Source: Sipunculus nudus (taxonomy: Eukaryota; Annelida; Sipuncula; Golfingiida; Sipunculidae). From it: 64,000 bases of DNA. The notes beneath the pieces are model-generated. The model worked only from the letters and a program-made list of their open reading frames with translations. It had not been told where the DNA came from and searched no databases. A program made the position numbers and the translations under genes. The first letter of the stretch is position 1. Each line of letters starts with the position of its first letter. The DNA lies in assembly GCA_026874595.1 (NCBI GenBank), contig CM049306.1, positions 84,034,142-84,098,141 on the forward strand. The letters are read 5' to 3'. Positions 39,713 through 51,615 of this stretch are shown piece by piece.

Positions 39713-41313
39713 TTATTTTTGTTTCGGCCTACCATCCACGTGCCTAAAGCAAAGTCATGCAACATAAAGGTTAAGGGTAAGCTATTATAGTCTGATATCT
39801 CCGACGATGTCAGGACCTGCCTGGTCTTTCGGGCCTGTTCATAATTGTAAGATTGTTGAGAGATTGTTAGCATTTTATGAATAAATGGAATGAATGTTTA
39901 TATATACGAGGCCACATCACAAGGATGTTTACATGATTAATTAATAACGTGAGGTAAAGCATCACCGTGTAGGTGACAATGTGGGATGTTGACAGAAACA
40001 GATTTCTAGCAACATGTTCTTTCTTTACAGATAACTACACATTCGAATACGGCTTTAATTCTATAACACTCACTTTGATAAATTATACTAAATTCACCGA
40101 ATGAAATCATATCTGTTATATACTTGAGCAGAAAACATTAGCGTGTCGCATCGCTTACTGTGGTTGCCTTTATATTGGCGGGGCTGAATTTTCGCGGTTT
40201 TTATATTTTTAAAAGTTTCACGGGGTTCCTTTTTCGCGCTCTATCATTGGTATAGTAGTATATTTGATTATCAAAAATAATTTCATTAACCGGTGATTTC
40301 ACTATTATCTAGGGCTACCTTTTCTCTGTCCGGATATCGCATGTTCGAACATTCACAGACGGCAGAGCCGACGCCTGCGGGAAGCATTGACACCGCTGGC
40401 TGTAATTAGTTCAGGGCCGAGGTTCATTAAACACAACTCAAATGTTATTAAGGTGTGTCGAGAAACCAACCTGTTACTACAAATCCGTATTTTAAGTTTG
40501 TTTAGGGAAACTGTCTTGATGAGGGTATCTTACTCCTGTTAATTAAAAGTCGAGTCGTAATCACCTGCTCAACCAACAAGGGACGCCTGTAGGTGGCCCC
40601 CTTGTTTCAGTATCAAAGGCAGGGAGTGCCCAGAATAATTTGAGTGCCGTTTATGTTGCTAATTACTTCCATATAGGTGGAAGATGGAAATGTATTCAGT
40701 TTCTCACAGTTAAAATCTGAAGCAAAACATAATATTCCACTGTTTTACGGCACGTTGGCCCCAAAATGAACTGTGACCTTTCAAATATATTCAAAATTCA
40801 CGTCATCTCTAGCCAATCATAGATCGTTTGGCGCGTCATGATTTCACAGAATTAGTCCTTTATGAAGTTACAAGGTGGCGTAACCCTAGCGGCTACGTTC
40901 ACTACTGTAGTGGCAAATTTTATTCATTAACATGATTAAATACGGCACAATGTGAAAGAGTACCTTCTACTCAATATTCATTTTGAGCGGCACTGGATGT
41001 CATCTAACTTGGCACACATACACGCCCATTTTTTACTGCCCAGCGGGCATTGACACTTTTCAGTCATGTGCCGCGGGACAGGAAAAACTGCGGGGCGCGT
41101 CCGCCGGCGTTAGCACGCACCTGCAAGGGGTCCCGTTTTCGCAACCAAGCCAACCGATATTATTTTTAATGGGCCCTGTCGTTCTCCCTTAATCATTTAA
41201 CGTATATGCACCAGGCTCGATGGACATCACTACGTAGCTGGAGATAAATCGCAAACTGTCGGCAGCTTCTGAAATTAATGATCATGGTCTGGTATATATG
41301 CATTCAAAACTGC
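39713..41313. other. Intergenic, partly GC-rich
   Basis: 40190-40240 has the TTTTCGCGGTTTTT-type sequence common in mollusc repeats. 40980-41190 is unusually GC-rich with an open frame but no recognised domain. Confidence 0.4.
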
Positions 41314-41369
41314 GTGGTTTCAATTTCGCGGTCAGAGAGCGACCGCGAATATCGCGAATTTGAAACCAC
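41314..41369. repeat. Fold-back with CGCG-rich arms
   Basis: GTGGTTTCAATTTCGCGGTC pairs with GACCGCG plus AATTTGAAACCAC across a short loop. The right arm has an extra AATATCGCG. It resembles the CCGCGAA-type palindromic repeats of molluscs. Confidence 0.7.
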
Positions 41370-41635
41370 CGCGAATAAGAAGACAACCACAGTATATAGA
41401 AACACATTCCTCGAACTGTTCGCGAGTCATGTTCGCGTTCGCTTTCGCGCTTATGAAAATGTAACTTAAACGAAGGTTTATCGGGCGAGTGTCTATCTAG
41501 GCTAATTAAGAAAACACTTGTACGGGACAAGGGGTTCGAGGCGGCGTAGATTTTGTTGGTAGATTTTACGTAGCAGACAACACTACCCCCTGAGTAATTA
41601 CCCAGGCAGGGCGTCTTGTTCTTTTTTAGCTCAGC

Positions 41636-42995
41636 TGACTGTATCCTTCGAGCTATGGGGCCCCAAAGTACCCCCCAGAATAGTCATAAATTTCATACAA
41701 AAACTTCAATATCTCATTAACTACATCACTGATAATCATGTTTTTTTGCATACATATTAATCATGAGATGTTCCATCAGTTCCTGCAGACTGGTGGCGCC
41801 ACCTGTATTTTTCGATTTTTTACGATTTTTTTCTCTACTTTTGAGACCTTCAAAAGGTGAACATCTGTTAACAAGGCACAAAACGTAAAGACTGGACCTA
41901 GAATCTTCATTCTTGACACAGTGAGAGACCTATGAAAAGTCTCCGTGGAAACCAGAAATTAGGTCTCTGTTACCCATATCCTTTGACCTATGGAGCCCCA
42001 AAGTACCCCCCAGAATAGTCAAAAATTTCATACAAAAACTTCAATATCTCATTAACTACATCATGTTGGTCATGATTTTTGGCATACATATTGATCATGA
42101 AATGTTTCATCAGTTTCTGCAGACTGGTGGCGCCACCTGTATTTTTCGATTCTTTACGAATTGTTTCCTCTATTTTTGAGACCTTTAAAAATGTTAACAG
42201 GGCACAAATCATAAAGACTGGACCTAGAATCTTCATTCTTGACACAGTGAGAGACCTATGAAAAGTCTCCATTGAAACCTGAAATTGGGTCTCTGTTACC
42301 CATATCCTTTGAGCTATGGCACTCCAAAGTACAGCTCAGAATAATGGAAAATTTGATACAAAAGCTGAAGTATCTAAACAACTAATGCAGAGATCACCAT
42401 AATTGTTTGCATGGATATTGATCATGGAGTGTTTCATCAGTTTCTGCAGACTGGGTGCGCCACCTCTATTTTTTTTCAAATTTTTACGAATTGTTTTCTC
42501 TATTTTTGAGACCTTTTAAGATGTGGTTATCTGTCAACAGGGTACAAATAGTAACAACTGGACCTAGAATCTTCATTCTTGTCATGCAAGGAGGCCCATG
42601 AAAAGTGACTGTGGAAACCTGAAATTAGGTCTCTGTTTCCCATATCCTTCAAGCTATAGCACTCCGAAGTATCCCTCAGAATAATGGAAAATTTGATACA
42701 AAAGCTGAAGTATCTGAACAACTAATGCAGAGATCACCATGATTCTTTGCATGTATATTGACCATTAAGTGTTTTTATTAGTTTCTGCAGACTGGTGGAG
42801 CCACCTGTATTTTTTAAAAGTTTATGCATTTTTTCTTTATTTTTGAAATATATATGAATGCAGACACAATCTTGGCCTGTTGGTTAATCTGTTTGATGCT
42901 TCAGTTGAATGGGTATATACTACCATCAGATGATAAAATTTCCTTTTGTGATAATCCCAGTCAGCTGAGCGTCATGACCCATGGGTCACTTGTTT
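41636..42995 (-). mobile_element. Pearl/HINE-like element with four 337-bp core units
   Basis: Starts TTAGCTCAGCTGACTG and ends CAGTCAGCTGAGCGTCATG then GACCCATGGGTCACTTG. GCTCAGCTGACTG is therefore inverted between the two ends. Unit anchors (CTCCAAAGTA or CCCCAAAGTA) lie at about 41660, 41996, 42324 and 42664. GGTGGCGCCACC is exact at 41792-41803 and 42126-42137 and degenerate in the other two units. Reverse-complemented, the left end reads GAGCTAA, compatible with a Helitron 3' end. 1-560 is a partial relative. Confidence 0.65.
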
Positions 42996-45032
42996 TTTGT
43001 TGCTTGGCCTGCCTCTTCTCTGTGTGTTTGTATTTTGATCTTAACTGAATAATATTAAGTCTTTATTTTAAAATTTCTAAGACGAGTTTAGAAAGCTGGG
43101 GGCGCGGCAGGTCCTAGACTTCCTCCTCACCCCCACCCTAATAAACTCGACCAGTCATTAAATTGTATCAATTTGTCCGGGCATGAACAAAACCACCGCC
43201 ATTTAACATATTTCCTATAGTTCTTTTCGAAACTTTCATCATGGTTTCAATGAAATTCATGTGTAAGGGTAATCAGTAGGTATTTTCTTGTTCCTTGTTT
43301 TTAAAATTATGGTTTTTTTTTTGTTTTTGCCATCTGTATTCAATGGTATTATATAAAATGATATGAGATGATGGGCCATTGGTGACCTTACGGCGGACCT
43401 GGATACGGATCTACACGCTGGTTGGTTTAATGCGTCCTGTATGCTGTCTGAGAATTGTATAGCTTTCGTTAAATGTTAGGATAAACATCTTCATAATTTT
43501 AATTACACTTACGTTTTACACAGTTATATTAAGTCATCATCAAGAGTGTTATTTTAGACTTTTGGTACATACATTTAGCAACTGGGCGAGACCAGATATG
43601 CGCCAAAGATCTGTCAGTGGAGACAACGTGTATACTGGCTGATTGAAGGTATACATACAGGGACTGTTTAGACTGCAAAAAAGGGTCCGAAACCCTTTCG
43701 GCGGTTACGACGGCTGGAGGGGGGGGGGGGGGTCCGGCCCCCCAAGACCCCCCTCCCCACCACCCCTCTGGATCCGCTCCTGACATATTATATATTATCA
43801 AGCCATCATCACATACAATTGCAGATATCAGCTGAGAATCTGAGGAGCCATCTGAAGCTGGTATTGAAACGTTATTCAAATTCTAAATCAAACGTTTTTT
43901 AAACTTGGATCTCGTTTTGTCAGTTTCCGTGTTAGTTAACATATATTTCGCATTTACATGGCATCAAATGAAATCGAACTGAGATCAAAATGTCAAATTG
44001 ACGTCAAGTTTTGACGTCAAATTGATTTTGCAAATTCAACCATTTTTATATCAGTTTTCTCATTAATATTTGGTTTCAGTCTGTTGACTCCTTTCATCCA
44101 TTGCCCTCTTTAATAATTAACAACAAGGAGGTTTTATAACGCGTTTTATCTTAATTTTTCTTAAAATTTACGAGGCCGGAACTCCTTCAACTCCTTTTTT
44201 TTGCTTTTCTCATTTGACAGCTCAGACCATCTAAAGGTCCGTCAGATTCCGAATTCTTATAAATTATCTTGTTTATAGTATGTTCTTGTTGGTATTGAAT
44301 CGGTCCCAAAATATTACCCACTTATAGCTGTTATACCATATTTTCATGTATAAATAAATGAATAATAAATATATAATATACATGTATAGTGTGATATATA
44401 TCCTCGCCAACACAAGGGAGGGCGTGGATAATGCCGTATACTTTGTCAGTTTGTCTGTCTGTGTGTCTGTCTGAATGCCTGTCCAGACCTGTAACTGAGA
44501 AACTATAAAACACGTTCCCACTATGTTGGCCTCTATAATATATTGGCCCTCACCGAAGATGATCAGTAAAAACTGATAAACTGTAGTTTATCCCAACCTG
44601 CTTGCCGAGCACTGCGATCTCGGATCTCTTTCTTGTTTGATGTATAATGGACACCAAGTAGTCCTGACTATTGAAAGAAACGTGTGCACAGCAGGTAAAA
44701 CATGCGACAAAACATGCAACACAGAGAGAAATTTTCGTTTGCCTTTGGGATCAAAATAATATGAGCGAGAGCAAGAGGACGATTATTCTTTTTCCGGTAA
44801 AGACATACTGTGACCAATATGCACGAAGAATACAAAAATGTGCTTCATTTATTAAATGTTAAACTAATTTTTTATGATAATTTTAAGCATTCTTTTATCT
44901 TCCATTCGTGCGGGCGGAATTTCTCATATTTCACAGTTTAAGGGAACTTCTTAATTTTGACCCCATAATCCTCAAAATGGTTTGTGCGTAGCCTTAATAT
45001 CTTAGATCTTTACTAAAATCGATATATTATCT

Positions 45033-45035
<3 letters not shown>
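42996..45035. other. Intergenic with GGATCCGCTC element
   Basis: Contains the GGGGCGGATCCAG-type repeat (next entry) and a CTGTCTGT-rich repeat at 44380-44640. No gene. Confidence 0.45.
43615..43786 (-). mobile_element. GGCGGATCCAG-type short repeat
   Basis: The right end, reverse-complemented, reads CAGGAGCGGATCCAGAGGGG, followed by G-runs, AAAGGGTTTCGGACCC. This is the same family and order as 49250-49459 (GGGCGGATCCAG, G-runs, GGTCTGAAACCC). Confidence 0.6.

Positions 45036-45079
<44 letters not shown>
45035..45079. repeat. (CT)n microsatellite
   Basis: Uninterrupted CT run. Confidence 0.95.
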
Positions 45080-45082
<3 letters not shown>

Positions 45083-45369
45083 GTGAACGGGTCATTGAAA
45101 TATAAGCGAAACGCTTGCAAACTGTGCTTCCATTTGCAGGCTGTATGCAGCCTTGTATAGACCTCTCAGATTACTTTCCTTTCCTTTTAATGAATTAACC
45201 AAATAACAATGTGTGTATATGCATGCGTCTATAGTTCAATAAAGCCACCTAATGGAGATTCATATCTAAATGGAGTGACACGTCGGCCTCTAGATGTTAA
45301 ATTAGCTTTCATCTCACGTTCTCACATTACCAATTACTTTAAAGCCTGCTTTATACTTACATTTTCTAT

Positions 45370-45805
45370 AAAATGTTGTGATTTCTGGCTCACTCTGCAT
45401 ACATATAAATAACCTCTGAGTTATTCCTTTCAAGTAAAGTTCTTATAAGACCTCTGTGATGGGTGTATGAGCTTGTTTATCTCCATGCTGTTACTAAACA
45501 CAGCAATGTTGATAACCGGAAAAACAATGTAACCGAAGATGAAGGGTATTGCATATGTGCTTAAGTTGAAATATCACTAGTTGCAAAACGTCCTTTGCAT
45601 AACTCTGGATCATCTGCTTTGCTGTTCTTGTTACATTTGTTTTGATTATTTTGGCCGGCCCCCGCAGGTTATAATACGTGGCTGTAAACAAAACGACCGA
45701 CCTGTGTGTGATGATATCGGCGTTTTCTGGCCTGTTTTAATAAAGGTTAAAGGGATTATCCTTAGTAAAAAGACGTCAGATATAGGAACAGGCCCCTTTA
45801 ACGAT
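45370..45805 (+). repeat. About 430-bp dispersed repeat, copy 1
   Basis: In order: GTGATTTCTGGCT, AGTTCTTATAAG, CACAGCAATGTTGA, CATATGTGC, CTAGTTGCAAAACG, CATCTGCTTTGCTG-like, TTATTTTGGCCGGCCCCC, GTAAACAAAACGA, ATCGGCGTTTT and GGCCCCTTTAA. The same order appears at 47775-48205. Confidence 0.75.
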
Positions 45806-47774
45806 GCTATTTTAATTAACAGAACAGGGGAAATTTATCAAATATGAAAAGCATGTTTATTTTTACAGTCAGGAGAAAGCATTGCCATATAGTTAAAGGA
45901 AGCTATTCTTTCTTTCAATATCGAACTCTGTATTTAATGTGTCCGATGTTCTCATATGTTCCACCTTGTATTATGTAGAGTTAAGCCTTTGTGAATAGAA
46001 CCATGGAATTTCTTTAATTTGTATTATATATATTTATGATATGCATGAGGAATTAGCAGTGTCACCAAAAGCCCCGGTCGTGAGTTGCCACAAGAACAAG
46101 AACGTCTCCACCCATGTATATAAGCACATGACAAAATTACTGGATTTGGCCATCAGTTAGGGAATTGTGAGTTAATATCATCGGAAATAAACAATCAAAG
46201 CAGACCCTGTTGTTCTTTCATTCTGCCAAGTCTCCAGAGGTCTTGAGGAAACACATCCCCCAGTCGCACTCCCTGTGGTCAGATTAAAGCTGTCACGTGT
46301 CACCACTTATAATGTTTCCCCGTGATCTGGGAGTTCCCCAGTAAAGGAGCGAGACCTGTCAGTACCAAGAGCCTTTCTTTGTTCTTCTTTCTTTCGTTAA
46401 AACATTAATACTACCATTGTCAGCGGGACATTCTCTAAGCTGGCATCTATTTATCAATAGGATTGGAAGTACGTTCATCCTGCAGTAATGCACCCCGCTT
46501 TCTGTAGTATATAAACAGAACTATCCCCGTTCCCAGGCGTGGTTCTAGCTATTCCTGTAAAGTTGAGGGGGTGGGAAAATGTAATAATTACTGATAGAAT
46601 TACTAATAGTCGCCCATGATTGAATGGCCCCACAAACGGCCCCAACGCGGACTATGCGTAATATTCAGTGCCATGTGCTTCAATCGTTCAGGGGTAAAAT
46701 CATCTGTATTATGGCAAAGAGAGTGATAAATATAAAGTCCAGTGCTTTGTTAAGCGGGAGGAAACATGCGTTTCTTAGTTCCTTAAAAATTGTGTGAGAT
46801 CCGTTTCACTCATTCCTAGTCACGACATTATTTTGAAATGAAGCATTTTATATTTCATTTTAAGGATTAACATAGGCATTTTATTTATTGCGGGTAAAAT
46901 TACGGATATAGCGTATACTTACTGACATTACACATAAAAAAACTGTCCTGTAAACTACTGGCATTATGCGCCGTAAGCACGTCAACAAAACTTCTCACAT
47001 GATTAGATGGTCTCTCTTTTTCTCATGTGTGGATAAACACCATATAGCTGCAGGTTTGGTATTTGTATCTAAAGCTCTATACAAGGTATTCCATTTTTCC
47101 TGTTATGGACATATCAATTCAAATACGTCTCGAAGTCTCTCGTTTCAAACGTTTTTTAACGCTCGGGTTTAAATAATTTGCAAGTCCACTGACGCAACAT
47201 CATATGCAAATATCGAAGCTTACGATTAAGTACTTTAACTATTACAATAATTAATAGTTGTTTTTCCACGTGCGTGTGGGCCTAACCTACCAGCATAAAT
47301 GGAATTGGGCCATTGCCGAATGTGGTCTATGAATAAAACAATGATATGCATATAAAGCCCTGTATATCACTTGTTATACCAAATGGTGACTGTAAACTTA
47401 ATTTCTGATCTAGAAACACCAGCTGAAAGTAGTCTTTGCAGCCACTAACGTGAAATCTGCTTTTATAATGCCCCGGACTTACAAAAGAATTCGCAATATA
47501 AGTATGTCATTTTTCTTTCAGTGAACGTGTCTTGATGAGGATTTTTTAGGGATAATTCTTAGGTATGTTGAAATAAGCCTTGAAGATAATAATAAACTTT
47601 GGGTATCTATAAACGTTGGGTATCTCATCTGAGGCCATTTCTATAGCGAGTCATTTGTTGGATGCGGGTCGCTGAATCAAGGTCTGTGAAAGCGCAGCAA
47701 CAGACTTGATAGTATCGCGTTGTGTAGATCGTGGTGAATGAGCTAAAAAGGTGCCCAATCACCTACCTTTCGAA
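45806..47774. other. Intergenic, no recognised element
   Basis: Ordinary AT-rich sequence with a mildly GC-rich patch at 46200-46400. Short frames only. Confidence 0.4.
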
Positions 47775-48205
47775 AAAGAAATTATGTGATTTCTGGCTTC
47801 CTCTGTGTATTTATTAATTATCTCAGGTTAATTTTGATTGTGAAAAGTTCTTATAAGGCCTTTATGAAGGATGTTTTACAACAACATGTTTGTATCACAG
47901 CAATGTTGACAAACGGGACAGACATGAAACCTAAGGTGGTAGGTTGCATATATGCGGAGGTATTAAGGTTACTTGTTGCGAAACGCCATTTTAAAAGCTC
48001 TGGCTTATCTGACTGGCTGCCTGATGCCCTTGTTGAATTTTTATTATTTTGGCAGGCCCCCACTAATTATAAACACGTTGATATAAACAAAACAAGCAGC
48101 CTGGCATGTATGCAGTGATATCCACGTTTTTTTACCTATTTTTATGAAAGCTCCAAAGGAATTACCTTTAGTTTATAATGGTTCGATATGTGATTGGGCC
48201 CCTGT
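47775..48205 (+). repeat. About 430-bp dispersed repeat, copy 2
   Basis: Direct-orientation copy of 45370-45805. Shared GTGATTTCTGGCT, GTTCTTATAAGGC, CACAGCAATGTTGACAA, GTTGCGAAACG, TTATTTTGGCAGGCCCCC, ATAAACAAAACAAG and TTGGGCCCCTGTAA. The 110-residue open frame inside is not shared with copy 1, so it is taken as chance. Confidence 0.75.
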
Positions 48206-48580
48206 AATGTATAATTCGGACCGTAGGTTGACCGTCATATAATCACTATGCTGTACGTCTTTTGCATATATATGCATGCTATAGGATAACTGGATTAAGT
48301 CGTGTGGGTTTTATTTGAAATAAGTAGAAACTATAGAAGGAATACGGTTCAAAAGAACAAGAATAGGTATTCAAATTTATTAAAAAAAACAATTAGGTAA
48401 ATAAAGGTTTTCTTCAGAAATGACAAAAAATAAAACAACCCCATTACCAAGAATGCACAATAACAAACCAACATACAATTTGAATCAGTTGTACTTATGT
48501 ATTAATTTCAATTAGTTCCAATTTCAGAAGTTTAAATTACATGCAGTAATTGGTTCTCATTATCTGTCAATATTCCTGCT

Positions 48581-48652
48581 TTAAATGTTTTATTATCAAC
48601 ATTTATCCAAACGTCATTAAATGTTTTATTATCAACATTTATCCAAACGTCA
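48581..48652. repeat. 36-bp perfect tandem duplication
   Basis: Unit TTAAATGTTTTATTATCAAC plus ATTTATCCAAACGTCA, twice. It contains TTTATT, which on the - strand is AATAAA and could serve the candidate exons just to the right. Confidence 0.95.
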
Positions 48653-48871
48653 TTGTTTTGCATTACTATCAATAAGTTATCTGAATATCACATTATATAA
48701 TATCAATATCATTGAACTAGGATTTGCCAGTGTCACCATCATTACACATGATTTCGATGTCTGTAAACTTTCCATTTAAATAAATTATTCAGTATTGGTA
48801 TTTAAAGTAAAATGAGATCACGCAGTGGATATCCTCTCTGTTACCCGGAGAAACAGATCCCGGGCTGTTGT

Positions 48872-48994
48872 TTAATTGTCCCATAATCCCTCATAGGGTT
48901 CCCGCCCTCGTGCCGTGTGGTAGTTCACTTCCGGTATGTCCCTCCTTTCGTTTTCTTCTTCAGGCATATAACGTTCCTCGTTGTGCAAAATACC
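48872..48994 (-). CDS. Candidate terminal exon of an unidentified gene
   Basis: On the - strand, acceptor TTTCCAATCTTTGCAG is followed by 40 codons and TAA (48874-48872). The peptide begins GILHNEERYMPEEENERRD and ends YHTARGREPYEGLWDN: charged, Tyr-containing, like a cytoplasmic tail. Only this phase is open. It is more GC-rich than its flanks. The family was not recognised. A 36-base exon at 49169-49204 joins in phase. No transcript support. Confidence 0.35.
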   Translation of the reverse strand, partial: GILHNEERYMPEEENERRDIPEVNYHTARGREPYEGLWDN

Positions 48995-49168
48995 CTGCAA
49001 AGATTGGAAATGTATGAACTATAAATGCATGTCGGAGATACTGGTAGAAGTGCAGTGTCCATACACAATGTTCACAAAAAGTGTAAACCACAGATAGCTT
49101 TGGTATTATAATAAGAACATTTTACCTATAATATGGCCAGTGCATTATAATGTAAAACGAAGAATTAC

Positions 49169-49204
49169 CTTGCGCAGACTCGGACTCACAAGAGTACTAC
49201 TCTG
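49169..49204 (-). CDS. Candidate small penultimate exon
   Basis: On the - strand, TCCCTAAATAG then 12 codons (QSSTLVSPSLRK) and donor GTAATT. Phase 0 with the exon at 48994; the intron is 174 bases. The acceptor is weak, and upstream exons were not found, so this is tentative. Confidence 0.25.
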
Positions 49205-49249
49205 CTATTTAGGGATAGTTGGAGTCAAAAGCTTACCCCCAAATACACC

Positions 49250-49459
49250 GGGCAGGGGCGGATCCAGAATTCAGGAAAAAGGAGGGGGGTCCAACCCGGA
49301 GGACTAATAAAAAAAGCCTAACAGAGGATCCCCATTCAGGGTCAAGAAGGGGGGGGGGGGGGTGTCCAGGCTTAAAAAACGGTCTGAAACCCTTAATAAA
49401 AAAAGGTCCCGGCTGGAAAGGGGGGGGGGCGGAGGTGGGCTTTACTGCCGTGGCATAAA
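49250..49459 (+). mobile_element. GGGGCGGATCCAG-type short repeat
   Basis: Starts GGGCAGGGGCGGATCCAGAA, has several G-runs and GGTCTGAAACCC, and is bounded by AAATACACC at 49241-49249 and 49460-49468. The 8- or 9-bp duplication would suit a hAT-like insertion, but the two ends are not inverted repeats of each other. Confidence 0.6.
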
Positions 49460-49469
49460 AAATACACCA

Positions 49470-50503
49470 GCGGCGTAGGTATAAATGTAGTGAAGAGGAT
49501 AATGTAGTCCGTCAAAGTGTGTTGGATTAGAATTGTTTCATTGTTTCAAGGCAAATTACATAAACAATGGTGTTTTTTTTTGTAAGGACTTTACAGAATA
49601 AGTAATATTTTGTAAGCATGCGCATGTGGAATGTAAACAGAAAGTGTTTCCTTGAAATATAACAGATTTTTATTTCAAAGTTTGACAGTTAAGATAAGTA
49701 GTCCCGGCCGTCCAACATTGGCCAAACAGACGAGATTCGTTTATAGAGTAGAAACGGGCTCTGGCGGAAAGGTGTTGAGGATTATTACATACTAATTACT
49801 GCATGTAGGGAATAAGGTCGTAGTTCTATGTATACTGATACAGGCCGATGACTGACTAAAAATAAAAAAAACTGCTAAAATCCAATGTTAGTGGAGATAA
49901 CTACCTCCTTTTTTAAACGGTGGCTTATTTAATCTCAACCTAAATAAGTACGTTGGCAGAATTTCATTTCAGTATGATGAATTTTTGTTTAGCTTTAGGT
50001 CAGAAAACCACTATACCTACCTAAAGCAATTTCGTACAGATTTCATAGTTTTCAGATTTTGTACACTTGTACACTTTGTACAATTATACAGACAAAAAGC
50101 ATCAGTAAAAGACCATGGTAAGGCCATTTGAAAAAGAGGCGACTACAGTTGTTTTTATACCTTTTCCTCCTCATTATCTCTTTCATGTTTGTTGTACTTG
50201 ATGATCATTAAAGAGACTGATGGCAGTAATTACCCATCCTATATATCAGAAGTATACGGGTGTTTTAATATGCTAAACTTCTAATTATCCGTTGAGTCAG
50301 CAGTGGACGCTTAAGCCTCTATTTGTAAATATTTAATTTACACAACCTTCATCAATCATAGAAAAGAAAATGCTGTGCATTAATCAGATTGGTCTGTTAT
50401 TTTGTCCAATCATGCCAGGAATTACCGTATAAAACGATGTGTATCTGCTATATATAGGTTTTCTGGCAACAATCACAATGATTATACAGAGGCGGATACA
50501 GAT

Positions 50504-50566
<63 letters not shown>

Positions 50567-51120
50567 CATAATATATTTTCAGGCTATAAAATTATAAATA
50601 CTTGTATAAATACTCAGGTTCCGCCACTGATATATTTATACATTTAGTTATGGGCACATCATAAAAATGCATTTTTTTCTTTTCATGGATAATTTTTTTG
50701 CTGCATGGATCTGGATATATACTGGGACCCCACAGAGTCAAGTACTACGTGAAAAGTAAAAAAAAAAAAAAAAACCCAGTGGTTTAAAATCTCTTTCAGG
50801 ATTGAACAAAATACTCCTTTAGGACTGGAGACCTGTCCTTGCTATACATTACTGAATACAGGAAAGGCATGTTTCCAGAAGGAGCAGGAAACCAGCTGAA
50901 ATTATAAGATTTTTTTATCAATGGCTACAAAAAAAAATCGCGTTCTGGATCCGGTCGATATAATGATTATAACCCTCGTACATATGTTCAACCTACTGAT
51001 TTAGACGAATCGAGTTCAAATTATGTTTTCCCTCTTTTTTTTTAAATAAGGAAATTTGATTAAAAAATAATAAAAAAAAATTGGCTTTGGGTGTAAAGTT
51101 TTATTGTACTGTTTGTTCCA
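49470..51120. other. Intergenic with AT microsatellite
   Basis: (AT)n at 50511-50562 is flanked by AGGCGGATACAG and a CCGCCACTGATA end, possibly another short element interrupted by the microsatellite. No gene. Confidence 0.4.
50511..50562. repeat. (AT)n microsatellite
   Basis: Long uninterrupted AT run. Confidence 0.95.
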
Positions 51121-51124
51121 TTAA

Positions 51125-51615
51125 GATATGCCCACTGAAATTTTACAATGATTATCAAAAGGGCCATTGATTACAAAATTAAGTAAGAAACAGTGAGAAA
51201 AGTAAAAATAGAGGCACTGATCTGCTGAACCATGACAAACCTATATGATGCAATATGTAATTTAAGCATTTAATTCAGTTTCGGGAAAAAATCAGGATTT
51301 TTTAAATGGGGGTAGATCTTACGGGTTAAAGGCCATTGAAAACATATATATGAATAAAAATTAATATGTCAGCCCGATGAATAGATTGCAAAAGTGCCGT
51401 TGATTGCAAAATAATGTCAGAAACAGTGAAAGAATAAAAGCACTGACCTGCTTAATCAATATAAACAAAAATAAAATATGTACCGTATAAAATTTATTCA
51501 GTTTACGAAAAAAAATTAGTATTTTATTTTTACATGAGTATAGATCTAATGGATTAAAGGTCGTTGAAAACATACAAATAATAATCTATGTCAGAACTAT
51601 AAATAGATGTTAGAT
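51125..51615. repeat. About 230-bp tandem duplication, 2.1 copies
   Basis: GCCATTGATTACAAAAT at 51163 recurs as GCCGTTGATTGCAAAAT at 51396 (233 apart). TAGATCTTACGGGTTAAAGG at 51313 recurs as TAGATCTAATGGATTAAAGG at 51541 (228 apart). Confidence 0.8.

Noticed and set aside
47786-48118. 110-residue + strand frame
   Set aside because: Lies inside a dispersed repeat, and the frame is not kept in the other copy at 45370-45805.
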